The position numbers and the translations under genes are program-made. Shown here one piece after another: positions 37,193-47,199 of a DNA stretch of 64,000 nt (the stretch's first letter is position 1; each line of letters starts with the position of its first letter). The stretch is taken from the NCBI GenBank assembly GCA_963837775.1, contig CAWIOX010000029.1, forward strand, positions 496,001 through 560,000. The letters run 5' to 3'. The notes under the pieces were generated by a model that ran no database searches, was not told where the DNA came from, and saw nothing but the letters and a program-made list of their open reading frames with translations. The stretch comes from CAWIOX01 sp963837775 (GTDB lineage: Bacteria > Pseudomonadota > Gammaproteobacteria > Burkholderiales > Burkholderiaceae_D).

Positions 37193-38401
37193 TCAAAGAT
37201 AGCTGAACAATGACAGCCCGGCCGTTTTCGAAAAAGTTTTCTGTGCTGCGTCAAGGACCGTCTGCTGCTGAGTAAATTCCGAAATAGCCTTGGTGTAATC
37301 AAGATCCTGCAGCGCTGACAATGTAGTCTTATACTGCAAGCTACGATCATTACCCGCACTGTCAAGGGAATCGATTTGATTGAGGCTCGAACCAGCCGAG
37401 GCACGTGATGTAAGTACGCTATTTAGTGCATTATCGATGCCCAGATTGGCGGTCGACAGTCCTGCGGTCAAAGCTGCTGAACTGGATGCATTGTTTGCCG
37501 GCGTACTCAACAACGTAATCAGGTCATCCAGTATTTTGAAAATGCTTTGGTTAGTACTGGGCTGAACTGTGAACTTATCCCCAGCTGAAGGGCTACCACT
37601 GACATCAAATTGCATTCCATCAAACGTGATTGCCTGCCCACTTACATAATTGGGGGCTGAAGGTACAGGTACCATATTCAATGGATCAGTCGTGTCAGTG
37701 ACAGTATACGTAGTCGCGCTAGTAAACGTCACATCATAGTTATGGACAGGCAGCGTCACCGCACCAACTACAGTGCCGGACGAAATGACACCAGATCCCT
37801 GGTTCGCGCTGGCTGCTGTAGTGAGGAATGTCCCATTACCGGTGCGGGCGCTCTCAAATACTGCGGTTCCTGTGTCACTCAACGCCATCTGCCGCGCATT
37901 ATCAACCTGAAGCATCCTTTGCCCCTGATCTCCTTGATACTGCACACCGCTCGATGTTTGCACAAATGGTTGCGATGAAGTCTGATAGCCCGAAAAAAGG
38001 TAATTCCCCGTACCATCAGTTGCATTAGCAAGCCCCAGCAATTGGTCGAACTGCCCGCGTAATTGAGTCGAGAGAGTAGCACGGTCACTGGCAGACAATG
38101 CGCCATTGCCGGCACTTATCGTTAGCGTCTTCGCGTCCTGTAGCAGTGAAGTAACACTTGCAAGAGTCCCCTCCACGGCACTCAGTGAACTCTTCGCATT
38201 TTGCCTGTTTGTCGCAAACTGCTCGTTCATCGCATCTGACTGTGCAACAACCAATGCTCTTGCTGAAGCAACTGGATCGTCAGCAGGCGTAAGAATTCTA
38301 CGCCCCGTCGATAATTGCTGTTGCGTCCTGGCCTGAGCCACCTGTAAATCGCCGATGCGAGCACTACCCATTTCATAGATTGTTTTTGTGCTAATCCGCA
38401 T
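37193..38401 (-). CDS. flgL: Hook-filament junction protein FlgL, 402 aa
   Basis: Second junction protein between hook and filament. Flagellin-like N-terminus (RISTKTIYEMGSARIGDLQ) and C-terminus (LSALQDLDYTKAISEFTQQQ) are intact. The middle includes one beta module (GQAITFDGMQFDVSGSPSAGDKFTVQPS) also seen in FlgK. Convergent with fliR; 11 bp after flgK. Confidence 0.95.
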   Translation of the reverse strand: MRISTKTIYEMGSARIGDLQVAQARTQQQLSTGRRILTPADDPVASARALVVAQSDAMNEQFATNRQNAKSSLSAVEGTLASVTSLLQDAKTLTISAGNGALSASDRATLSTQLRGQFDQLLGLANATDGTGNYLFSGYQTSSQPFVQTSSGVQYQGDQGQRMLQVDNARQMALSDTGTAVFESARTGNGTFLTTAASANQGSGVISSGTVVGAVTLPVHNYDVTFTSATTYTVTDTTDPLNMVPVPSAPNYVSGQAITFDGMQFDVSGSPSAGDKFTVQPSTNQSIFKILDDLITLLSTPANNASSSAALTAGLSTANLGIDNALNSVLTSRASAGSSLNQIDSLDSAGNDRSLQYKTTLSALQDLDYTKAISEFTQQQTVLDAAQKTFSKTAGLSLFSYL

Positions 38402-38412
38402 GATAATGACCT

Positions 38413-40587
38413 TTATTTACCTAATGACAGCAGGACATCGAACATCTGACTCGCGATTTGCATGACCTTTCCTGCGGCCTGATACGCCTGCTGATAACGC
38501 AGGAGGTTGGCGGCCTCCTCGTCGAGATTCACACCGGATTCTGCCTGTTGCGCCTGCTGCGCCTGGGTCAATAATGTCTCACTTGCTTTGCTGGTGACTT
38601 GCAGTTCATTCGCCTTATTGCCGACCAAACTGACCAATTGTGCGTAGGCCCCTTGATAAGTGGTCGACCCATTGGCGAGCGTGTTCGCGTTCAACAAGCT
38701 GCCTAGCAGCAGAGCATTACGGCTATCCCCAACGCCTTTATCATTCGGACTGATGGAAAATTTGTCGCCATTGGCGGGAGTCCCGCTCAGCGTAAAACTG
38801 ACGCCCCCAAAACTGATGGTTGCACCAGGCATATAAGGAACCGATCCTGTATATGGATTGGCGACACCTCCTGTTACATCAACGGGAAGTAGTGCCGGAA
38901 ACCCGCTCAACGAATTCGTTGTCGAATCATAGGATAATGTTGTACTGGTGCTTAAGGCGCCTGTAGTAACTAATTGAGTAGTGCTAGCTGATACGTCAGC
39001 GGCAGGAAGCACAAAGCTGATGCCGCCATAACTTACTGTTGCGCCAGCTGTATAAAGCACCGGATTTGGTGATTGAATCGTGGTGGCGGTACTGCCGTTT
39101 GTAACGGTAACAGGATATGCGGGAAAACCAGACAATGTTTGCGCTGCAGTGTCATAACTCAGTGTGACTGACGCTGTTCCTGGCGCCGAATTAAAAACTC
39201 CGGCACTAATCTTTCCTGATCCTGAATTAGTTGAGACTGCCGCAGTACGGATCGGTGCTGCCGCAGCAATGCTGGCGGTATCCGTAATTTTCACATCAAA
39301 TCCTGATGCGCCATCTGCTGTCGGCCGAATCAGGAACTCATCACCTGCAGCAGGCATATTAAAACCTGCTTTGAGATCAAAAATGACGCCGTCTTTAGTT
39401 GCAGGAAAACCTGTATTGGTTATCTCTCCATCTGATAGACGTGTGATCTTGTACGTCCCATTATTTGGAAGTAGTGTAGTTGGAGCCGAAACGACCTGCA
39501 GCCGATAATCGCTGGTCGTCAGTGCATTTACATCGCTGATGCTTGCGCTCAGTTGAGCATTCGAAGTATTTTCACTGCTTGAGGTAACAACTGGCGCCGC
39601 TACGGAAAAAAAATCCCCGCCCAGCTTACCGCTTGAATCCTGCCCTAACCTATGCTGTGCATTGAATGTACTTGCAAGACCGATCGCAACGCGCCCAAGC
39701 GAGTTCTGCGCCACATCAAGCGTCTTGCTCCTGAACTCCATCAGTCCGCCAAGCTTACCGCCAGGAAGATTTGACTCAGCAATCAAAACCGTCTTGCCGC
39801 CTGTCTCGAATGCGACTTCAGTACGACTCGCATCCGTCTGCGATACAGTGGCCTTCAACGCAAAGGTCTGTACGCCAACCACCAGCGGCTGTCCATTACC
39901 GATGAAGATGCTGTACTTGCCGTCCTGAGGCACCACGATTACTTTGATCTCTTTACTGAGATCGGCTACCAGTTGATCACGTTGATCGAGCAAATCGTTG
40001 GCAGCCTTACCATCTGTTGCACTCTGTACTTTCTCAATGGTGTCGTTTAACTTTGCAATCTGCTGTGAATAGCTATTGATGGAGTCGACGCTAGATTGGA
40101 TCTGAGAATTGACACCCTGACGAATCTCATCCAGACGTCCTTCCAGTCCCTGAAAACGTGATGTCAATGCGTCAGCCGAAGACAGCATTGCCTGACGCGA
40201 TGCTGCGGCAGAAGGGTTTGCCGCCAAATCCTGCACGCCTTTGAAAAAATCCTGCAGCGCCGGAGACAGCCCCGCTGACGGGTCTGCCAGGAGATTGTCA
40301 ATTTGCGTGATTTGCGTGTTGTAACTGTCGAGTTGGCTCTTCGAAGTTTGTGCAGTTAATACCTGGGTTCCCAAGAAGTCACTGTACATTCGCTTGATAT
40401 CATTAACCTGCGTGCCCTGACCAACAAAACCGTAACCAAAGCCTTGGGGTAAAGCTGCACCTTGAATAACGACCTGGCGACTATAGCCTGGCGTCGCAGC
40501 ATTTGCGATATTGTGCCCGGTTGTGCTGAGACCTATCTGCGCCGCATTAAGTGCCGATTGACCGATGCCGAGAATATTGGAGCCCAT
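38413..40587 (-). CDS. flgK: Hook-filament junction protein FlgK, 724 aa
   Basis: First junction protein. Start MGSNILGIGQSALNAAQIGL and C-terminus (NLLRYQQAYQAAGKVMQIASQMFDVLLSLGK-like) are canonical. It is longer than the usual 450-650 residues because the central region carries repeated beta modules (LSYDTAAQTLSGFPAYPV and LSYDSTTNSLSGFPALLPV, each followed by GATxSxGGxSFxL). Uninterrupted despite these repeats. A sigma-28 promoter lies just upstream. Confidence 0.95.
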   Translation of the reverse strand: MGSNILGIGQSALNAAQIGLSTTGHNIANAATPGYSRQVVIQGAALPQGFGYGFVGQGTQVNDIKRMYSDFLGTQVLTAQTSKSQLDSYNTQITQIDNLLADPSAGLSPALQDFFKGVQDLAANPSAAASRQAMLSSADALTSRFQGLEGRLDEIRQGVNSQIQSSVDSINSYSQQIAKLNDTIEKVQSATDGKAANDLLDQRDQLVADLSKEIKVIVVPQDGKYSIFIGNGQPLVVGVQTFALKATVSQTDASRTEVAFETGGKTVLIAESNLPGGKLGGLMEFRSKTLDVAQNSLGRVAIGLASTFNAQHRLGQDSSGKLGGDFFSVAAPVVTSSSENTSNAQLSASISDVNALTTSDYRLQVVSAPTTLLPNNGTYKITRLSDGEITNTGFPATKDGVIFDLKAGFNMPAAGDEFLIRPTADGASGFDVKITDTASIAAAAPIRTAAVSTNSGSGKISAGVFNSAPGTASVTLSYDTAAQTLSGFPAYPVTVTNGSTATTIQSPNPVLYTAGATVSYGGISFVLPAADVSASTTQLVTTGALSTSTTLSYDSTTNSLSGFPALLPVDVTGGVANPYTGSVPYMPGATISFGGVSFTLSGTPANGDKFSISPNDKGVGDSRNALLLGSLLNANTLANGSTTYQGAYAQLVSLVGNKANELQVTSKASETLLTQAQQAQQAESGVNLDEEAANLLRYQQAYQAAGKVMQIASQMFDVLLSLGK

Positions 40588-40987
40588 GATTTTTCTACTT
40601 ATATCGCGATGCTATTAATGTCGGCATTATGTCAAAAAACTTTAGGCTAAGAAGCACATGCCCAAGAACGAATCAATCCAATAATTTAAACTTGCGCAAA
40701 ACCTCATGACAGTTTTGTACAAAATTTATTTGCAATTGTTCGCCGCACGGTTTTATCGTGAAAACATACTCCACTGTGTATTTTGAAAATATCAACAAGA
40801 ACAAGCGGCAGATGCGGTATTTTTACTGATACCCCCCAAAAAAAATAATCATATGGAATGCGGTGAGGAATAACCATGGTGGCTGTTGCAAAATTCTGCT
40901 AGCCTGCGTAATTCAAATTCACCAGAGCCAATCACTGCACCGTGCGCCTCCTATTACCATTTTCAAGTCGAATATAAGCGCTATTTT
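40588..40987. other. 400-bp intergenic region between flgJ and flgK
   Basis: Holds the flgKL sigma-28 promoter at its flgK end (40618-40644). The rest is AT-rich without a supported gene. No convincing terminator for flgJ was found. Confidence 0.5.
40618..40644 (-). promoter_or_regulatory. Sigma-28 promoter of flgKL
   Basis: On the minus strand: TAAA (40644-40641), 15 bases, GCCGACAT (40625-40618). Two mismatches from the GCCGATAA -10. The flgK start is 31 bp downstream. Confidence 0.8.
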
Positions 40988-41875
40988 TTAAGCGGTAAGC
41001 GACTGCTTGATGATACGAGTGAGTTTTTCTGCATACTTGGGATCGGTCGCATAACCGGCCCGCTGCAATCCCTGCGCAAACGACGTGGCATCATGTGCGT
41101 TCGCCATCACATTTTCATAGCGCGGGTTATTGCGCAAGAGATTCCCATAGTCACGAAATGCGTCGGCGTATGAATCATAGGCGCGGAATTTCTCTATTTT
41201 TTTATGTGCGACCCCATTAACGAATTCGGTGGTGGCAGCATCCACCACCTTCCCCTTCCATTTACCGCCAGCCTTGATGCCGAAAAGATTATGACTCGGC
41301 GTACCATCAGCAGCAACAATCTCACGCCGCCCCCAACCAGTTTCCAGTGCTGCCTGCCCTAACATGAATTTGGCTGGGATACCTGTCGATCGACTCGCCT
41401 CCTCGGCATGTGAAGTCAGGCGAAGCTTGAAATCCTTCACATGTGCCGGTTGCGAGGATGAATCAAGCTTCACATTTGCCTGCGGCTGATCCATCATTTT
41501 CTTAATGGTCGAAATGTCCGCTGGATTAGTCAGCGGTACCGCTGGTACAGTTTTACTGCCCAACGCCGAATTTGCCACACTTGAAAGCTGGCGCGTCAAC
41601 ACATCCGCCAGCCCCACACCGCGCGTGGCTAGATTCTGGCTTAATTGCTGATCCAGCATAGAAGTGTACATGCGGCTTTGTTCATTATCGAAAGCACCGT
41701 CTTGCGGGCTAGCTTGACGCATGCTTTTCAACATCATGTTCATGAACAGCGCTTCGAACTGCTTGGCAGCCGCTTTCAATGCCTCTGGCGAATTCTGTTT
41801 AGCAGACTGACGCAATTCGCTCAAATTTTTCGCATCAAGAGCTAGCTTCCCGGAAAGGTCATTCGGGCTGATCAT
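40988..41875 (-). CDS. flgJ: Rod cap/peptidoglycan hydrolase FlgJ, 295 aa
   Basis: N-terminal rod-cap domain (KQFEALFMNMMLKSMRQA) fused to a C-terminal beta-N-acetylglucosaminidase domain. The catalytic glutamate is in LGQAALETGWG and the SHNLFGIKAG motif follows. Exported to the periplasm by the flagellar system. It lies 12 bp after flgI. Confidence 0.95.
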   Translation of the reverse strand: MISPNDLSGKLALDAKNLSELRQSAKQNSPEALKAAAKQFEALFMNMMLKSMRQASPQDGAFDNEQSRMYTSMLDQQLSQNLATRGVGLADVLTRQLSSVANSALGSKTVPAVPLTNPADISTIKKMMDQPQANVKLDSSSQPAHVKDFKLRLTSHAEEASRSTGIPAKFMLGQAALETGWGRREIVAADGTPSHNLFGIKAGGKWKGKVVDAATTEFVNGVAHKKIEKFRAYDSYADAFRDYGNLLRNNPRYENVMANAHDATSFAQGLQRAGYATDPKYAEKLTRIIKQSLTA

Positions 41876-41887
41876 GGCAAGACTTTC

Positions 41888-43021
41888 TTAAATGATTTCA
41901 AGTTCGGCACGCAATGCACCTGCTGATTTCATGGCTTGCAAAATAGCCAACAAGTCTTGCGGCGTTGCCCCTATAGAATTGAGTGCCTTGACCACATCAG
42001 ACAATGATGCCCCCCCCTTCAGCAACAGTACTTTTCCTGGCTCCTTATTAATCTCAATCTGCGATTGCTGTGCAACCACAGTTTGCCCTGAAGAAAGCGG
42101 CGCCGGCTGACTTATCACTGGCTCTGTCTTAATGACGACGGTGAGGTTGCCGTGCGAAACAGCACATGTATCCAGAGTAACGGATTGATTCATCACGACA
42201 GAACCCGTTCGAGCATTAAGAATCACCTTGGCGGCTGCCTGCGCTGGGTTGACATTGAGACTTTCCAGCGTCCCTAAGAACGCAACTCGATCGTCGCTAC
42301 TTGCCGGTGAGCGAACTCGGATCACTCGTCCATCCAGGGCTGCTGCAGTATCGACCCCAAAGCGCTGGTTAACCGCCTCCACCACACGGCTCGCAGTAGA
42401 AAAATCCGTACTGTTTAGCTCAAGGTGAATGACATTTCCTTGACCCAACTGAGACGGCACTGCTCGCTCAACAGTTGCACCGGAAGAGATACGTCCAACA
42501 CTAAGATGATTAACTTGCACTTTACTGCCGCCAGCAGCTGCACCAACACCACCGACCAGAACATTACCTTGTGCCATTGCGTAGATCTGATTGTCAGCAC
42601 CTTTCAAGGGCGTCATCAGCAACGTCCCGCCACGCAGGCTCTTGGCATTGCCCATTGAGGAAACGGTGATATCAAGTGTTTGACCAGGTTGCGCAAAAGC
42701 TGGCAACGATGAAGTGACTACAACGGCAGCAACATTTTTAAGCTGCAGGCTAGTGCCGGAAGGAAGGTTCACCCCTGATTGCTGCAACATGCTTATGACG
42801 CTTTGCACGGTGAATGGTGTTTGTGTCGTCTGATCTCCGCTGCCATCAAGCCCAACCACCAAACCATAGCCAAGCAACTGATTCTGCCTTACACCCTGAA
42901 TACTGGCGAGATCTTTCAAGCGCTCTGCATGACACGTCACAGATAGCAGCATCAATACCGCACTTAGCAGTGCAGATAGTGCCAAGTTCTTCGAAAAAGG
43001 GGGCCGACCGATAAAAGTCAT
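41888..43021 (-). CDS. flgI: Flagellar P-ring protein FlgI, 377 aa
   Basis: Periplasmic P-ring. The start MTFIGRPPFSKNLA was chosen because AGGTG lies five bases upstream; an ATG eight codons earlier lacks a ribosome site. The signal peptide ends in VTCHAERLKDLASIQGVRQNQL with cleavage near CHA. Conserved GYGLVVGLDGSGDQT follows. Confidence 0.95.
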   Translation of the reverse strand: MTFIGRPPFSKNLALSALLSAVLMLLSVTCHAERLKDLASIQGVRQNQLLGYGLVVGLDGSGDQTTQTPFTVQSVISMLQQSGVNLPSGTSLQLKNVAAVVVTSSLPAFAQPGQTLDITVSSMGNAKSLRGGTLLMTPLKGADNQIYAMAQGNVLVGGVGAAAGGSKVQVNHLSVGRISSGATVERAVPSQLGQGNVIHLELNSTDFSTASRVVEAVNQRFGVDTAAALDGRVIRVRSPASSDDRVAFLGTLESLNVNPAQAAAKVILNARTGSVVMNQSVTLDTCAVSHGNLTVVIKTEPVISQPAPLSSGQTVVAQQSQIEINKEPGKVLLLKGGASLSDVVKALNSIGATPQDLLAILQAMKSAGALRAELEII

Positions 43022-43047
43022 TTTTACACCTGAAAGAAATAACATTT

Positions 43048-43758
43048 TTAAATCGGTAAAAAACTAAAGAAAAACCGCGCCAGCAAGCCCATCAATTCAG
43101 CTTTATCTATACGGCTATTGGTCCTGTACTCAACACGTGCATCGGCAACCAGCGTGGAAGAAACAACATTGCCGGTCGCGATCGTATCCGGGCTAACAAC
43201 TCCGGAAAAGCGGATAAACTCGGCCCCTTTATCCAGTGCAACCTGCTTTTCCCCACTGACGACAAGATTGCCATTGGCGAGTACATCAACAACGGTTACG
43301 CCAATTGTCCCAGTAAAATTATTGCTCGCGCTACCGGCATCCTTATCCTCAAATTTGGTTGCAGAAGACGCCGCCAGTTTACTATCTTGAAAGGTCTTCA
43401 ACGGTAAACCAATCACCGTCGGCACTGCAAAATTTGCACTGCCAGTTTTACTACCAGAACTTGCAGCAGACTTGCCGGCACTGGTTTTTTCATTAATCGT
43501 GATGGTTAAAATATCACCTACCAAGCGCGCCCGGCGGTCTTCAAATAGTGGGCGATATGCTGCAGCCTGAAAAATTGCCCCATTGGCAGGCATTGATGCC
43601 ACGGCCTGTTGCGGCTTTGCCGTGGTTGGCATTTGCACAATTGACTCCGGTACTGAGGCACAACCAAAGAGGCTGACTAGCATACCGAAACTCATAAATG
43701 AAATTATTTGCCTTACCCAAACCCGATCAACAAATTTGAATTTGTACCGCAGGAGCAT
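43048..43758 (-). CDS. flgH: Flagellar L-ring lipoprotein FlgH, 236 aa
   Basis: Outer-membrane ring protein. A lipobox (SLFGC) ends the signal peptide when translation starts at MLLRYKFKF; a longer in-frame start at 43854 is possible but would give an odd 32-residue extension. The conserved LVGDILTITINEKTSA and ending IDKAELMGLLARFFFSFLPI are present. Confidence 0.92.
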   Translation of the reverse strand: MLLRYKFKFVDRVWVRQIISFMSFGMLVSLFGCASVPESIVQMPTTAKPQQAVASMPANGAIFQAAAYRPLFEDRRARLVGDILTITINEKTSAGKSAASSGSKTGSANFAVPTVIGLPLKTFQDSKLAASSATKFEDKDAGSASNNFTGTIGVTVVDVLANGNLVVSGEKQVALDKGAEFIRFSGVVSPDTIATGNVVSSTLVADARVEYRTNSRIDKAELMGLLARFFFSFLPI

Positions 43759-43861
43759 CTTTATACATGCAACTAGACTTGAACAATTTGCGACATTATT
43801 TTTCGCAAAAAAAACGAACGGATATTCAAATTTCCAATGAATAAGATTGCTCATAATTGTG

Positions 43862-44644
43862 CTACAATTGTGTAAGCTTCTGCAGCATCTGGTCGGAAGT
43901 TGTGATCGCCTTGCTGTTGATCTCGTAGGCTCGCTGAGTCTGGATCATGTTCACCAATTCTTCAACCACATTGACATTGGATGTTTCTACATAGCCCTGA
44001 GAAAGTAGTCCGGCACCGTTTGTTCCTGGCGTATTGGTATTGGCATTCCCCGAGGCCGCAGTTTCGACGTAAAGATTTTCGCCCATAGCCTGCAAGCCAG
44101 CCGGATTGATGAACGTCGCGAGTTGCAGCGAACCGACTTGAACCGGCTGAGCCGACCCCGACTGTGTCACTGAAACCGTACCATCGCGACCCACTGTAAT
44201 ACTTTCTGTATTGGCTGGAATAGTCAGTGCTGGCTGGACAACAAAGCCACTGGAAGTCACTAGCTGCCCCTGACTATCAACCTGAAAGGAGCCATCACGG
44301 GTATAGGCAGTTGCTCCATCCGGAAGCAATACCTGAAAAAATCCAGCCCCTTGTATAGCGACATCTTTGCTATTACTCGTCTGTTGCAGGTTGCCTTGCG
44401 TGAAGATACGCTCAGTTGCAACCGGACGCACACCGGTTCCGAGCTGCAGACCGGATGGCAGTTGCGTCTGCTGCGACGACTGCGCTCCGGGTTGGCGCAA
44501 TGTCTGATACAACAGATCTTCGAATACGGCACGTGAGCGCTTGAAGCCGCTAGTACTTACGTTTGCCAAATTGTTGGAAATGACGTCCATTTGTGTCTGC
44601 TGTGCATCCAGACCTGTTTTTGAAATCCATAAAGAACGTATCAT
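43862..44644 (-). CDS. flgG: Distal rod protein FlgG, 260 aa
   Basis: Start MIRSLWISKTGLDAQQTQMD and end NVVEELVNMIQTQRAYEINSKAI-like are canonical. Length is exactly that of E. coli FlgG. Intact frame. Confidence 0.96.
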   Translation of the reverse strand: MIRSLWISKTGLDAQQTQMDVISNNLANVSTSGFKRSRAVFEDLLYQTLRQPGAQSSQQTQLPSGLQLGTGVRPVATERIFTQGNLQQTSNSKDVAIQGAGFFQVLLPDGATAYTRDGSFQVDSQGQLVTSSGFVVQPALTIPANTESITVGRDGTVSVTQSGSAQPVQVGSLQLATFINPAGLQAMGENLYVETAASGNANTNTPGTNGAGLLSQGYVETSNVNVVEELVNMIQTQRAYEINSKAITTSDQMLQKLTQL

Positions 44645-44727
44645 TTTTCTCTCCAGTCACTTCATCTTGCACATGAAAGTAAACCACAATCACGGCTGCT
44701 GCCATATGGTGATTTTTCAGAACAACA

Positions 44728-45468
44728 TTAGCTCAAACTTAAAATTTGACCCGCTTTATTGGCGTTACTCTCTGCATTTTTCAACAAATTCATATGCATC
44801 TCGAATTGTCGCGCGAGGCTGATCATACTCACCATGGCGTCAACCACATTGACGTTACTCCCCTCTAGCGAACCACCGACAACATTAACGGCAATATCAG
44901 CGTCGGCCGGGCTTCCGTCCTTGGTGCGAAACAGCCCATCATCCGCACGCGTCATGTTTTCTTCCGACGGATTCACAAGTTTGATGCGGCCCAAGACTAC
45001 GACTGCACCAGGCTTGCTGCCACTGGGAATACTAGACACTGTGCCATCCTTAGCGATAGCAACGGAGACGTCCGGCGGGATGCTGATCGGGCCGGCATCG
45101 CCGAGCACGGCAAGCCCACTTTGCGTCTGCAAAACCCCATTTTCACTGAGTTTCAGGCTGCCATGACGCGTGTATGCTTCTGAACCATCTTCACCCTGAA
45201 CCGCAATCCAACCCTTGCCCTGCACAGCCACATCAAGATCACGTCCAGTGTTTTGAATCGGGCCGGCACTAAAATCGGTGCCGACAGTCGAATCCACCAC
45301 AAAGGCCCGCGTAGGCAAACCGTCGCTGATCACTGGCACAGCCCGAAACGAGTCCAACTGCGCACGAAAACCTGTCGTCGTGGCATTGGCAAGATTGTGC
45401 GAAGTGTTGGCCTGCTGCTCCAGAATATGCTTGGCGCCGGTCATAGCCGTGTAGATTAGACGATCCAT
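44728..45468 (-). CDS. flgF: Proximal rod protein FlgF, 246 aa
   Basis: Begins MDRLIYTAMTGAKHILEQQA with GGGGG upstream, and contains the rod motif NVVDAMVSMISLARQFEMHM near the end. Intact. Confidence 0.95.
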   Translation of the reverse strand: MDRLIYTAMTGAKHILEQQANTSHNLANATTTGFRAQLDSFRAVPVISDGLPTRAFVVDSTVGTDFSAGPIQNTGRDLDVAVQGKGWIAVQGEDGSEAYTRHGSLKLSENGVLQTQSGLAVLGDAGPISIPPDVSVAIAKDGTVSSIPSGSKPGAVVVLGRIKLVNPSEENMTRADDGLFRTKDGSPADADIAVNVVGGSLEGSNVNVVDAMVSMISLARQFEMHMNLLKNAESNANKAGQILSLS

Positions 45469-45543
45469 CTTTACCCCCTAGAACCAGCAGTACAGTAATG
45501 CGCGACACGAACGCTTATGTCCATACAATTTCCCACTAGACTA

Positions 45544-47162
45544 TTACCTCAGATTTACTAGCGTCTGCAATACTTGATCCTGGGTCTTGATCGTCTGTGC
45601 ATTCGCTTGATATAAGCGTTGTGCAGTAATCATATTGACCAATTCGGCGGTGAGATCCACGTTTGAATCCTCAGTCGCGGACGATTGCATAATGCCCAAC
45701 CCACCCGAACCTGCCGTACCAACCAGTGCAAGACCTGACGTTGCTGTTTCTGCCCATTGATTATTACCCAGCGATTGCCAATCCGTTCGGGTTCGCAAAA
45801 TTACCGAGCACGATTTGGCCCAAGGTCGCCGTTTGACCATTGGTATAGCGGCCAGTAATCTTGCCATCCTCACCGGCACTAAACCCAGACAGCTTTCCCG
45901 AGGCATAGCCATCCTGGGTCATTGCATTGACACCGAAATTTGATCCGAACTGCGTTGTTCCCTTGTAATCAACATCGACCGAAAAAGGCGTATATGCGCC
46001 ACTGGCTAACTGCCAACGGAACCGTATACGGCAACGTAGTAGTCGCAGTATCGATCGAGCCATCGCCTTTAAAATTGAGTTTCCCCACTACAGGGCCACT
46101 TGCCTGTGTACCTACCTGAGTAGCGGAAAAACCAGTTTGAGCAAGAAACGCATTTTTGTTAATAGCGGCGGTAGCAGCGTCTGCCGCTATGCCACCCATA
46201 CCAATAACGACAGCGCTTGAACTGAGTTATAGTAACAACACCAGTCAGCAACATCAGCTGCATGCAGTTACCCCGGGTATTCCTGCTGCGGTAATAGCAG
46301 CAGCCACATTTGTGCCTTGACCAGCGGCGTTGCCACCTGCTGCGATTGCACCAATATTGACACCATTAACGGAAAAAGTACCCGCAGGAATGGCTGACAA
46401 TGTCGTTGGAGCACCGACTGGGGCGCGTACGCCTGATCCAACCACATTGCCCACCGGATTGGTAACAGGAACCGCAGCGACTGTGCTAACCGGCACACCG
46501 TCATTGGTGGAGTACACGTTCCAGCTATTGGGAGCCGTCTTCACGTAAAAAGTTTGCAAGGTGTGCGGATTACCCAGGCTGTCATATACACCAGCCGAGG
46601 TGGTGTGATCATACGTTGTCGGATCGGTTGGATTAAACGGAAGTAGCGGCTAAATCATGCGCTGCTTTACGCGAATCCAGATTGAGCAGAACCCCACAGT
46701 GGCAGTGGTTTTCGGCGCCTTATCTGCTGTATTAATATTCATGTCTACAGGCGTTCCTGATGATACTGTGCCATTGGCATCAGCGCCATACCCAGTCAAC
46801 CTGAGTCCCGATGAATTAACAATATACCCACCCTTATCAAGGTGAAATTGACCATTGCGTGTATACGTAACCGCACCGTTATTAGTCATGCGAAAAAAAC
46901 CAGCACCATTAATCGCCATATCCAGCGGATTATTTGAAGTACTGACGTTTCCCTGAGTGAACTGCTGTGCTACCGCCGCCACTTGAGTGCCGATACCCAC
47001 CTGCGATGCGCCTGATCCGTTCATTGAACTGGCAAAAACATCTGCAAACTGCGTTTGTGATTGCTTAAAGCCAACAGTGTTGGCGTTGGCCACATTATTG
47101 CCAATCACTTCCAGATTTTTGGATGCCGCATTCAGACCGCTTAAACCTTGTTGAAAACCCAT
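45544..47162 (-). pseudogene. flgE: Flagellar hook protein FlgE, at least seven frameshifts
   Basis: Hook subunit. Start MGFQQGLSGLNAASKNLEV (AAGGAG upstream) and end NMITAQRLYQANAQTIKTQDQ are canonical. Reading across frames, shifts fall near 46695 (one base lost), 46643, 46264, 46244, 46222, 46005 and 45780 (each one gained). Conserved pieces resume each time (NPTDPTTYDHTTSAGVYD; SSAVVIGMGGIAAD; SGAYTPFSVDVDYKGTTQFG; QSLGNNQWAETATSG). Reconstructed length is about 538 residues. As written, the first frame stops at 46650 after 170 residues. Neighbours flgF and flgD are clean. Confidence 0.9.
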
Positions 47163-47199
47163 TTTCTTCTCCTTGTTTCCAACGTGTTTTGCATGGAGG

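Noticed and set aside
40800..40860. Possible terminator or small RNA in the flgJ-flgK gap
   Set aside because: Stems found are five pairs or fewer and lack a T-run in the needed direction.
43759..43854. A longer FlgH with a 32-residue extension
   Set aside because: It would bury the lipoprotein signal peptide; the internal ATG gives a normal lipobox distance.
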